Shown piece by piece: positions 1 to 9,292 of a DNA stretch of 42,644 nt. Positions within the stretch are counted from its first letter, which is position 1. Each line of letters starts with the position of its first letter. Made by a program: the position numbers and the translations under genes. Source of the stretch: JAOTWJ01 sp036398175 (GTDB lineage: Bacteria > Gemmatimonadota > Gemmatimonadetes > Gemmatimonadales > GWC2-71-9); the NCBI GenBank assembly GCA_036398175.1, contig DASWHL010000142.1:1-42644 (forward strand). Reading direction: 5' to 3'. The notes under the pieces were generated by a model, which worked only from the letters and a program-made list of their open reading frames with translations, was not told the origin of the DNA and searched no databases.

Positions 1-478
1 CCATCGTGGACATCGTCTGCTGGATGCGCTTCTGGGCCTCCGCCCGCTTCTGCCGCGCCACCAGCACGTTCTTCTTGCGCTTCAGCTCCTCGATCTTGTC
101 GTTCATCTGCCGGAGAGAGTCCTTGAGCTTCTCGGTGTCGCCCTTGTGCTTGATCCACGTCTCGTGCAGCTGCTGCGCGTTCTGCATGTGCTCGGACTGC
201 CGCATCAGGGCCTGCTTCGCCAGCTCGTCGCGCCCTTCGTTCACCGCCAGCATGGCCCGGCGCTCCCAGTCTTCGGCCTGCTTCTTCTCGCGCTCGACCT
301 GCCCCTGGAGCTTCTTCTCGTCCGCGATCGCCCCTGCCACGTCCTGCTTCGTCTTCGCGAGCGAGGACCGCATGTCAATCAGGGACTGTTCGAGCACCTT
401 GGCCGGGTCCTCGGCCTTGCCGATGAGCGCGTTGATGTTCGCCTTGATGACGGTCATCATCCGCGAGAAAATTCCCAT
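1..478 (-). CDS. pspA: PspA/IM30 family envelope stress protein (C-terminus outside window)
   Basis: The first 159 residues of a PspA/IM30 (ESCRT-III-like) protein are encoded; the rest lies beyond base 1. It begins MGIFSRMMTVIKANINALIG, the family's N-terminal amphipathic helix, followed by the typical EDPAKVLEQSLIDMRSSL stretch and then a long, highly charged coiled coil with no transmembrane segment. PspA proteins bind and stabilise stressed inner membranes. The start is the ATG at 478, with a purine-rich GAGGGGAG just upstream. The gene lies 119 bp downstream of, and on the same strand as, six small membrane-anchored coiled-coil genes, which are likely partners or regulators of PspA. I see no clear promoter in 479-597, so read-through from the small genes is plausible. 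The family call is firm; the physiological role here is inferred. Confidence 0.93.
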   Translation of the reverse strand, partial: MGIFSRMMTVIKANINALIGKAEDPAKVLEQSLIDMRSSLAKTKQDVAGAIADEKKLQGQVEREKKQAEDWERRAMLAVNEGRDELAKQALMRQSEHMQNAQQLHETWIKHKGDTEKLKDSLRQMNDKIEELKRKKNVLVARQKRAEAQKRIQQTMSTM

Positions 479-597
479 GGCTCCCCTCTGCCTCCCGCGG
501 GCCCCTCGAGCCCGCTCAGCGTGCTGGATCCGGCGCCCGGTCGTCCGACCCGGCTGCTGGAAGATCCACGCCTGACGGTGGTTCCGCTACCGCCCCC

Positions 598-879
598 TCA
601 ATCCGCCCCGTTTCCGGGCGGCAGGGCCTCGTGCCGCTTCTGCGCGAGGACCCGCTCCGTGAAGTCCATCCGCTCGTGCAGCTCCGTCACCTCGCGGCGC
701 ACGGATTCCAGCTCCTCGAGCACGTCCTGGTGCGACGCCTCGAGCTGCCGGACGGTGTCGTCCGAGACGATGCCGCCGCCCCGGATCCGGTCGGCGAACG
801 CGCGGCCCACCGGCGAGATGGCCAGCAGGAACGCGGTCCCGCCGCCGAAGATGAAGATGATGGCGAGCACACCTTCCAT
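598..879 (-). CDS. Small membrane-anchored coiled-coil protein, copy A of a six-gene array
   Basis: About 93 residues: one N-terminal transmembrane helix (about residues 3-22, LAIIFIFGGGTAFLLAI), a basic linker, then a coiled coil (about 40-85) ending in ELHERMDFTERVLAQ. That last stretch is the signature shared by five neighbouring genes. The architecture (N-out membrane helix plus short cytoplasmic coiled coil) resembles PspB, but I cannot show homology by eye. Two in-frame ATGs compete, at 885 and 879; a GAGGGG box sits 2 nt before the first and 8 nt before the second, so 879 is preferred. This copy lies nearest to pspA and starts about 17 nt after copy B ends. Function unknown; a role in envelope stress sensing with PspA is inferred from position. 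Confidence 0.75.
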   Translation of the reverse strand: MEGVLAIIFIFGGGTAFLLAISPVGRAFADRIRGGGIVSDDTVRQLEASHQDVLEELESVRREVTELHERMDFTERVLAQKRHEALPPGNGAD

Positions 880-896
880 GTCCATGGCCCCTCGAC

Positions 897-1187
897 TCAG
901 TGGTCGCCCAGCAGGGGCCGCTGTCCCTGCTTGGCCAGCATCCGCTCCGCGAAATCCAACCGCTCCTCGAGTTCCTGGAGGCGCACCGACTGCTCCTCCA
1001 GCATCGCGACGCGCTCCTCGAGGTGCCGGACCTCGTCGGCCGGGACCCCAAGGCCGGCCTTCTGCGCCTCGTGCCGGCGGTCCAGCATCCGGTTCACCGT
1101 CCGGTACGCGGCGTACAGCACGAAGGAGCCCATCCCCATCCCGATCAGTTGGAAGACCACCTCCTGGATCCACAGGTAGCTCGGCAT
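897..1187 (-). CDS. Small membrane-anchored coiled-coil protein, copy B of the array
   Basis: 96 residues. A hydrophobic helix at about residues 8-28 (VVFQLIGMGMGSFVLYAAY) is followed by a basic stretch (RTVNRMLDRRHEAQKAG) and a long coiled coil (about 50-88) carrying LEERLDFAERMLAKQ. The ATG start directly abuts the TAG stop of copy C (TAGATG), a layout that usually means translational coupling. The C-terminal motif is nearly identical to those of copies C and F, while the membrane segments differ, so the cytoplasmic end is the conserved interaction surface. No known family is recognised with certainty; a PspB-like role beside PspA is the best guess. Confidence 0.78.
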   Translation of the reverse strand: MPSYLWIQEVVFQLIGMGMGSFVLYAAYRTVNRMLDRRHEAQKAGLGVPADEVRHLEERVAMLEEQSVRLQELEERLDFAERMLAKQGQRPLLGDH

Positions 1188-1463
1188 CTAGCGCCCGTCC
1201 AGGCGCGGCTCGTTGCGCTCCCTGGCGAGCAGCCGCTCGGCAAAGTCCAGCCGCTCCTCCATCTCGGCCACCCGATGCGACAGGTCGGCAAGCTCCGCCA
1301 CCTGTCCCCGCAACTCCTGCAGGTCCTCGTCCATCCCCGGCGGCAGTTCGCGACGGTGCCGCAGGTCCATCCAGCGCGTCAACAGCTTGTAGATCCCCAT
1401 CAAGAAGAGCGCGCCCGTCGCCATGCCGGCCAGCGGAATCAGGACGAACGCCTCAGGAGGCAT
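1188..1463 (-). CDS. Small membrane-anchored coiled-coil protein, copy C of the array
   Basis: 91 residues. The N-terminal membrane helix (about residues 5-25, FVLIPLAGMATGALFLMGIY) is followed by a short basic linker containing RHRRELPPGMDED, then a heptad-like coiled coil (about 47-83) with MEERLDFAERLLARE. The 5' end overlaps the 3' end of copy D by 11 nt and its stop touches the start of copy B, so the array is tightly coupled. The length and layout match the other copies. Function unknown; probably part of a membrane-stress module with pspA. Confidence 0.78.
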   Translation of the reverse strand: MPPEAFVLIPLAGMATGALFLMGIYKLLTRWMDLRHRRELPPGMDEDLQELRGQVAELADLSHRVAEMEERLDFAERLLARERNEPRLDGR

Positions 1464-1692
1464 GGTCCGCTCCGTCGCCGCGCATGCCCCGCGTGAGCAT
1501 CCGGTCCGTGAAGTCCTGCCGCTCTTCCAGCTCCATCACCCGCTGCCGGAGGGTCTCCAACTCGGCACGCACGGCGTCGTCCGCCACGGCCGGTGGCGCC
1601 CGCCGCGCGCGGCCAGCGAACACCGCCCGCGCAATACCCTGTGCGCCCCACATGAGGATGGCCACGATCGGGATCAGCGACCACGCGTCCAC
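1453..1692 (-). CDS. Small membrane-anchored coiled-coil protein, copy D of the array (shortest)
   Basis: 79 residues from a GTG start at 1692. An N-terminal hydrophobic helix (about residues 5-25, SLIPIVAILMWGAQGIARAVF) is followed by an Arg-rich linker and a short coiled coil (about 41-68) with LEERQDFTDRMLTRG. It is the shortest member, having lost roughly two heptads of coiled coil compared with copies B and E. The start is supported by position: it lies 2 nt after the stop of copy E. It overlaps copy C by 11 nt. Function unknown. Confidence 0.72.
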   Translation of the reverse strand: MDAWSLIPIVAILMWGAQGIARAVFAGRARRAPPAVADDAVRAELETLRQRVMELEERQDFTDRMLTRGMRGDGADHAS

Positions 1693-1694
1693 AG

Positions 1695-2006
1695 TCAGCG
1701 CTCCGGACCGGGCAGGCCCGGGCGTGCGGGGTCCGCCCGCTGGGCGATCATGCGCTCCGCGAAGTCCTGCCGCTCCTCGACCTCGGCCAACCGGTGCCTC
1801 ACGTCCTCGAGATCCCGCGCCGCCTGCTCCAACAGCTCCGTCTGGCGCTCCATCAACTCCGTCGGCGGCGGGTCCCCGCCCCGGTCGAACAGCCGCCGCC
1901 CGGCGATGCGCTCCGCAAGGGCCTTCCCGAGCGGCCCCCGGAGCACGACCGTGGCCCCGATGGTGACGAAGAGCGTCATCGCGACCAGCGCTTCACCGGC
2001 TTCCAT
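1695..2006 (-). CDS. Small membrane-anchored coiled-coil protein, copy E of the array
   Basis: 103 residues from an ATG at 2006. The membrane helix is at about residues 6-24 (ALVAMTLFVTIGATVVLRG). The following segment, PLGKALAERIAGRR, resembles PVGRAFADRIRGGG in copy A, which suggests these two copies are closest relatives. A long coiled coil (about 50-90) ends with VEERQDFAERMIAQR, then a Pro-rich tail. It is separated by 3 nt from copy F and 2 nt from copy D. Function unknown; see the array finding. Confidence 0.77.
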   Translation of the reverse strand: MEAGEALVAMTLFVTIGATVVLRGPLGKALAERIAGRRLFDRGGDPPPTELMERQTELLEQAARDLEDVRHRLAEVEERQDFAERMIAQRADPARPGLPGPER

Positions 2007-2009
2007 GCG

Positions 2010-2348
2010 TCATCCCTCGCGGCGCTCGATGCGGGCAGGCTCGCGCTGGGCCGCCAGCATCCGCTCGGCAAAATCCAGTCGTTCGTGCAGCTCGCCGACG
2101 TCCGCCGTCAGCTGCTGCACCGCGTGTTTCAGGCTCTCGAGGGCCTCCTGCCCAACGGCCGGTTGGCTCCATTTCCGGATCAGGCCCCGCACGAGCATCC
2201 AGAGTATGCCGACGCCGCCGAGCGAGACGACCACGGTCACCACGGCAATCGCGATTTCCATGGGCTCCGGGCCCCGGGTGAATACCCAATCCGGAATCTC
2301 GGGCGCCGGCGGCGGCGTCGGAGCCTGGGCTATCTGGGCCGGCATCAT
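2010..2348 (-). CDS. Small membrane-anchored coiled-coil protein, copy F, first gene of the array
   Basis: 112 residues, the largest copy. It has a Pro/Ala-rich N-terminal extension (about 1-28), then a strong transmembrane helix (about 32-55, IAIAVVTVVVSLGGVGILWML), a basic stretch and a coiled coil (about 66-101) with LHERLDFAERMLAAQ. It is the promoter-proximal gene, 72 bp after the uvrA stop on the same strand. An internal ATG (MEIAIAVV, about residue 30) would remove the extension and give a protein of the same size as its siblings, so the start is uncertain. No convincing promoter or terminator is seen in 2349-2420, only an A/T-rich patch (TTTCAAAAAG). Confidence 0.75.
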   Translation of the reverse strand: MMPAQIAQAPTPPPAPEIPDWVFTRGPEPMEIAIAVVTVVVSLGGVGILWMLVRGLIRKWSQPAVGQEALESLKHAVQQLTADVGELHERLDFAERMLAAQREPARIERREG

Positions 2349-2420
2349 GCGATTCCCCCGTTTCCTCAGCCCCGCACTACGCAGGGTGTTTCAAAAAGTG
2401 TCACCACCGGGCTGCTCCCG

Positions 2421-5243
<2,823 letters not shown>

Positions 5244-5251
5244 AGCCAGTG

Positions 5252-5281
5252 AACGTACCGATCCGGCGATTTCGAGGTCAA
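5252..5281 (-). promoter_or_regulatory. Possible sigma-70 promoter for uvrA
   Basis: On the minus strand, TTGACC (5281-5276) and TACGTT (5257-5252) are separated by 18 nt. The -35 is good and the -10 is only fair. If used, transcription would begin within a few bases of the uvrA ATG, giving a leaderless or very short-leader mRNA. No LexA-type box is evident. Confidence 0.35.
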
Positions 5282-5318
5282 CGGGTCCCCCCCCCGGCCG
5301 GCGTGGCGCCGGGGTCAC

Positions 5319-5348
5319 TTGCGGTCCCGCGGCGGCGCGGGATAGTTT
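5319..5348 (+). promoter_or_regulatory. Possible promoter for the cutA operon
   Basis: TTGCGG (5319-5324) and TAGTTT (5343-5348) are 18 nt apart, in the divergent region between uvrA and cutA, about 34 bp before the cutA start. It is the only reasonable sigma-70-like pair in this gap. The rest of 5282-5318 is a GC-rich tract including a run of nine C. Confidence 0.35.
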
Positions 5349-5381
5349 GGCCTCCCCGCTGACATTCGAGGCTTTCCGCTC

Positions 5382-5720
5382 GTGAACGCATCCCCGGTCC
5401 CGCTCGTCGCGCTGACGACACTCGCCACCCCCGAGGCCGCGCACGATCTGGTCCGGGCACTGGTCGCGGCGCGGCTCGTGGCCTGCGGGACGGTGGTCCC
5501 GGGCGTCACCTCGACGTACCGCTGGCAGGACGCGATCACGACCGATACCGAGGCCCTCGTGATCCTGAAGACCGTGCAGGGACGGTGGAACGCGCTCGTC
5601 GGGGCGGTGGAGCGGCTCCATCCCTACGACGTGCCCGAGCTGCTGGCGCTGCCGGTGGGCGCGGCCCTGCCCGCGTATCTCGCGTGGCTCGCCGCGGAGA
5701 CGGCGGAGGTGGCGGCATGA
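5382..5720 (+). CDS. cutA: CutA1 divalent-cation tolerance protein
   Basis: 112 residues, full length for CutA1, a small trimeric protein linked to divalent metal tolerance whose molecular role is debated. Family landmarks are clear: LVACGTVVPGVTSTYRWQD in the middle, EALVILKTVQGRW, then HPYDVPELLALPVGAALPAY near the C-terminus. The start is a GTG at 5382 (GTGAACGCATCC), which gives the expected N-terminus. It is the first gene of a six-gene plus-strand operon; its TGA overlaps the ATG of the TPR gene (ATGA), and the ribosome-binding sequence of that gene (GGAGGT) lies inside cutA. The link between cutA and the downstream genes is unexplained. Confidence 0.93.
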   Translation: MNASPVPLVALTTLATPEAAHDLVRALVAARLVACGTVVPGVTSTYRWQDAITTDTEALVILKTVQGRWNALVGAVERLHPYDVPELLALPVGAALPAYLAWLAAETAEVAA

Positions 5721-6499
5721 ACCGACGGCACCGGCGGCACCGGCGCACCCCCTATGTCGCCGGTCCGGGCACGGCGTCTCGTCCCGTCATCCCGTTCGAG
5801 CTGGTCCAGGACCCGCCCGCCGCCGACCCGGCGGCGGCGGTCGAACCTCCGGTCCCCCACGGCTTTGGCGCACCCGCCCTGCCGGCGGAGGATCTGCTCC
5901 TGCGAGCCGCGGCCGAAGCCACGGCCCGGGGGGATGAGGGCCGAGCGGTGGGGATCTACCAGGAGCTGTTGAGCCGCAACCCGCGGCATTGCACGGCGCG
6001 GGTCCGGCTGGCCGCCCTCCTCGAGCGGCGCGGGGACCACGACACGGCCCTCGCCGAGCTGGACTGGGTGGTCGGGCAGCAGCCGGATCACGTCGAGGCG
6101 CTGCTCCACCGGGGAGCCGTCCTCGGCGGGCTGGGCCGATTCACGCACGCGGAGCGCGACCTTGCGCACGCTGCGCACGTGGATCCCACCAATCCCGACG
6201 CGCACTGTGCGCTGGGCGTGGTGCTGTCGCGCGCCGGCCTGTGGCGCAACGCGATCCCGCACCTCCGCCGCGTGGTGGAGCTGGACCCCAGCTCCGCGAC
6301 GGCGTACGACCACCTGGGCGAGGCGCTGAACAAGGTGGACGACCTGGACGGGGCGCTTCAGGCGTTTCAGCGCTCGACCGAGCTCCGCCCGAACAGCGCG
6401 AAGGCGCTCCGCGGCCTGGGCATCGTTTACGACCGTCTGAACCGCCCCGCCGAGGCCGCACAGATGTACCGCCGATCGCGGGAACTCGCCGGCGCGTGA
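5717..6499 (+). CDS. Tetratricopeptide-repeat protein
   Basis: 260 residues. After a basic N-terminus (MNRRHRRHRRTPY) and a Pro/Ala-rich linker (about 15-60) comes a solenoid of five or more TPR units, about residues 65-258. Typical repeat positions are visible, for example AVGIYQELLSRNPRHCTARVRLA, AELDWVVGQQPDHVEALLHRG, HLRRVVELDPSSATAYDHLG and AFQRSTELRPNSAKALRGLG (each quoted in part). TPR arrays are protein-binding scaffolds. There is no signal peptide or membrane helix, so it is cytoplasmic. The ATG at 5717 has a perfect GGAGGT upstream; longer frames run into cutA. It overlaps both neighbours by 4 nt, so it is probably made in fixed ratio with the macro-domain and transglutaminase proteins. 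Confidence 0.88.
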   Translation: MNRRHRRHRRTPYVAGPGTASRPVIPFELVQDPPAADPAAAVEPPVPHGFGAPALPAEDLLLRAAAEATARGDEGRAVGIYQELLSRNPRHCTARVRLAALLERRGDHDTALAELDWVVGQQPDHVEALLHRGAVLGGLGRFTHAERDLAHAAHVDPTNPDAHCALGVVLSRAGLWRNAIPHLRRVVELDPSSATAYDHLGEALNKVDDLDGALQAFQRSTELRPNSAKALRGLGIVYDRLNRPAEAAQMYRRSRELAGA

Positions 6500-6999
6500 T
6501 CCGCGTCGTGGTGGACGACCTCGCGTTCGTGGCCGCGGACGCGATCGTCCGACCCTCCACTGCCCTGCTCGAACCCACCACCCCGGGCCTGCGGAGACTG
6601 GAGCAGGTCGGGGGCGCCGCCTTCTGGGAGCAGGCCCGCACCGAACGGGAGCTGGCCGTGGGTTCCGCGGTCGTGACCGGCGGCGGCGGCCTGGAGGTCG
6701 AGCTGGTCATCCATGCTATCATTAGGAGCGCCACGGAACCGGTGAGCCGGGACGGCATCCGGCGCGCGCTCACGGCCGCCCTCCAGCGGGCGGCCGATTG
6801 GCACCTGGCCCACCTGGCCATGCCGCTGCCGGGCACCGGCGCCGGGAACCTGAGCGTCGAGGACGCGGCGGACGTCGTGGGCGCCGTCCTGACGGCCGTG
6901 CCGGGCCCGGGCGGGTTCCCGCGAGAGGTCACGATCGTCGTCGAGAACGACGAGGAGCGTCGGGTGGTGGAAGCGTTCATCCGGAAGTCCGACACGTGA
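6496..6999 (+). CDS. Macro-domain-like (ADP-ribose binding) protein
   Basis: 167 residues, the size of a single macro domain. Macro domains bind or hydrolyse ADP-ribose and its derivatives. Supporting features are the opening MIRVVVDDLAFVAADAIVRP (strand, then the position of the usual DAIVNAAN loop), the middle ELVIHAII (equivalent to the V-x-H-x-V strand) and MPLPGTGAGNLSVEDAADVV (the GTGxGxxxxxxAA phosphate-binding loop). The usual Asn-Ala-Ala-Asn catalytic stretch is replaced by RPSTALLEP, so this is probably a binder or a divergent enzyme. GTG start at 6496, overlapping the TPR stop (GTGA); its own stop overlaps the transglutaminase start the same way. Confidence 0.8.
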   Translation: MIRVVVDDLAFVAADAIVRPSTALLEPTTPGLRRLEQVGGAAFWEQARTERELAVGSAVVTGGGGLEVELVIHAIIRSATEPVSRDGIRRALTAALQRAADWHLAHLAMPLPGTGAGNLSVEDAADVVGAVLTAVPGPGGFPREVTIVVENDEERRVVEAFIRKSDT

Positions 7000-8537
7000 G
7001 CCGCCGCGGGATCGCCGCGGCGCTCGTGCTGGTATGGATCGTCGCCCTGGCCCTCCTGACCAAGCGTGAGCTGCTGCGTCCCGAGGGCGAGCGCCTGGCC
7101 GAGGCCGTCCTCTCGCTCCCTCCCGGCGCCAGTTACTTCGCCGTGGAGCTGAACGGGACCCAGATCGGGTACGCCTCCACGACCATTGACACGCTCATGG
7201 ACACGCTGCGCGTGACCGAGCTCCTCGTGCTCGAGATGCCGGTCCTGGGGACGCCGCAGCGCACCGAGGCGCGCACGGAGATCGAGCTGAGCCGGACGCT
7301 CGTCCTGCGCCGGTTCACGGCGGCGCTCCGCGCGGAGGGCGTGCGGTTCGAGGCCACCGGTCAGGTCGTCGGCGATTCGGTGCTCGAGCTGGTGCTGATC
7401 GGGAGCGAGAGTCGGGAGACCCGCCGGATTCCCCTCACCGAGCCGATCGTGCTGCCCCAGCTGATCCCGCTCCGGGTGGCGTTCGGCGGTCGGCTGGACG
7501 TGGGCCGCGTCTTCACGGTCCGCGTGTTCGATCCCATCCAGCTCGCCGGACGCGACGTGGCGATCGAGGTGGTGGCCGAGTCCACCCTGATCGTCCCGCG
7601 GGACACGTCGGCGTTCGATTCCACGGCGGGGCGCTGGCTCCCGATCCTGTTCGATACGGTGCCGGCCTGGCACCTCCGGGAAACGTCCGGGCGCATGCCC
7701 TTCGATACCTGGATTGACCGCGACGGCCAGCTGCTGGCGGCGCAATCGGCGGCCGGGTTCCGCCTGGTGCGGTCGGCGTATGAAGTCGTGTACGAGAACT
7801 TCCGCCTGCGGGATACCCTGGGGGCCACCCCTTCCGGCGCGGACCTGGTGCGCACCACGGCCATCGCGTCGAGCGCGGCCCTGACCCCGACCGCGCTCCG
7901 GACGCTCGCGCTGCGGCTCTCCGGTCAGCGGCTCGAGGGGTTCGACCTCGACGGCGGGCGGCAGCGGCTCGTCGGGGACACGGTGTACATCAGCCGGGAA
8001 TCGCGCCAGGCCCTGCAACCCAACTACCGCCTCCCCAGCGCGGGGCCGGCCCTGCGGCCCTTCCAGGAACCGGAGCCGCTCATCCAGAGCGACCATCCCG
8101 TGCTCCAGGCCCAGGCACGCCAGATCGTCGAGAACACGCATCGCCCGGAGCGCGCCGCCGCCCGGCTCACCCAATGGGTGTACGAGAACCTCCGGAAGGA
8201 GGTGACGGTGGGCGTGCCCAGCGCCCTCGACGTGTACGCCCGCCGGGCCGGCGACTGCAACGAGCACACCGTCCTGTTCACCGCGCTTGCCCGGGCCGTG
8301 GGCCTCCCCACCCGGACGGTCGCGGGGCTCGTCTATCTGGACGGGACCTTCTACTATCACGCGTGGCCCGAGGTGTGGCTCGGCGACTGGGTCGCCGTGG
8401 ATCCCACGTTCGGGCAGTTCCCGGCCGACGCGGCGCACCTGCGCCTCGCCATCGGCGGGCTGGCCCGCCAGCTCGAGCTGGTGCGGCTCGTGGGGCGTCT
8501 CGGGGTGGAAGTCGTAGCCACGGAGCCGGCATCATGA
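6996..8537 (+). CDS. Membrane-anchored transglutaminase-like protein
   Basis: 513 residues. An N-terminal membrane anchor or signal (about 5-22, GIAAALVLVWIVALALL) is followed by a large beta-rich region of unknown fold and a C-terminal transglutaminase-like core (about 365-480). The cysteine-protease-like triad is visible: Cys in RRAGDCNEHTVLFTALAR, His in FYYHAWPEVW and Asp in WVAVDPTFGQFPAD. Such exported domains act as peptidases, amidases or cross-linkers, so the substrate is unknown. The GTG start at 6996 overlaps the macro-gene stop (GTGA); the longer frame back to 6798 lies inside the macro gene. It is followed with a 4-nt overlap by an ABC transporter, which suggests a joint task at the envelope. 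Confidence 0.88.
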   Translation: MSRRGIAAALVLVWIVALALLTKRELLRPEGERLAEAVLSLPPGASYFAVELNGTQIGYASTTIDTLMDTLRVTELLVLEMPVLGTPQRTEARTEIELSRTLVLRRFTAALRAEGVRFEATGQVVGDSVLELVLIGSESRETRRIPLTEPIVLPQLIPLRVAFGGRLDVGRVFTVRVFDPIQLAGRDVAIEVVAESTLIVPRDTSAFDSTAGRWLPILFDTVPAWHLRETSGRMPFDTWIDRDGQLLAAQSAAGFRLVRSAYEVVYENFRLRDTLGATPSGADLVRTTAIASSAALTPTALRTLALRLSGQRLEGFDLDGGRQRLVGDTVYISRESRQALQPNYRLPSAGPALRPFQEPEPLIQSDHPVLQAQARQIVENTHRPERAAARLTQWVYENLRKEVTVGVPSALDVYARRAGDCNEHTVLFTALARAVGLPTRTVAGLVYLDGTFYYHAWPEVWLGDWVAVDPTFGQFPADAAHLRLAIGGLARQLELVRLVGRLGVEVVATEPAS

Positions 8538-9292
8538 TCCGACTCGAATTACTCACGAAGCGCTACGGAACGTTCACCGCCGTGAACGCCATTGATCTGC
8601 ACGTCCCCCGGGGCGAGTTGTTCGGGTTTCTCGGCCCCAACGGCGCCGGCAAGACCACGACGCTCCGCATGATCGCCGGCATCCTCCGGCCCAGCGCGGG
8701 ACGCATCACGCTGGGCGGCGTGGACCTGATCGCCGAGCCCATGAAGGCCAAGCGCATCCTCGGCTTCATCCCGGATCGGCCCTTCGTGTACGACAAGCTC
8801 ACGGGGGGCGAGTTCCTGCGCTTCGTGGCGGCGCTCTACGGCCAGGACGGCGCCAAGGTCGAAAAGCGGATTGGCGAGCTGCTGGACGTGTTCGAGCTGA
8901 CCCAGTGGCGGGATGAGCTGGTCGAGGCCTACAGCCACGGCATGCGCCAGAAGCTCATCATCTCGAGCGCGCTGATCCACCGGCCCGAGCTGATCGTGGT
9001 GGACGAGCCCATGGTGGGTCTGGATCCTCGGGGGGCGCGCCTGCTCAAGGACATCTTCAAGGAGTTCGCGGCCCGCGGCGGCACCATCCTGATGAGCACG
9101 CACACGCTCGAGGTGGCTGAGGCCATGTGCGACCGCATCGCGATCATCCAGAACGGCGCGATCGCGGCCCGCGGGACCATGGCGGAGCTGCGGCGGCAGA
9201 CCGCGTCGGGCGACGCGTCCCTCGAGGATCTCTTCCTGCGGCTCACGGGCGGGACTACCGCGCGCGAGCTGGCGGCCATCCTCGACGGATGA
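8534..9292 (+). CDS. ABC transporter ATP-binding subunit (exporter type)
   Basis: 252 residues, a standalone nucleotide-binding domain of the type that powers ABC-2-like exporters. Motifs: Walker A GPNGAGKTTT (about 34-43), Q-loop region LGFIPDRPFVYDKL, a divergent signature YSHGMRQKLIISSAL, Walker B LIVVDEPMVGLDP and H-loop MSTHTLEVAEAMCD. The ATG at 8534 overlaps the transglutaminase stop; the frame continues upstream only inside that gene. It pairs with the permease that follows (4-nt overlap). The substrate cannot be read from sequence. Confidence 0.93.
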   Translation: MIRLELLTKRYGTFTAVNAIDLHVPRGELFGFLGPNGAGKTTTLRMIAGILRPSAGRITLGGVDLIAEPMKAKRILGFIPDRPFVYDKLTGGEFLRFVAALYGQDGAKVEKRIGELLDVFELTQWRDELVEAYSHGMRQKLIISSALIHRPELIVVDEPMVGLDPRGARLLKDIFKEFAARGGTILMSTHTLEVAEAMCDRIAIIQNGAIAARGTMAELRRQTASGDASLEDLFLRLTGGTTARELAAILDG

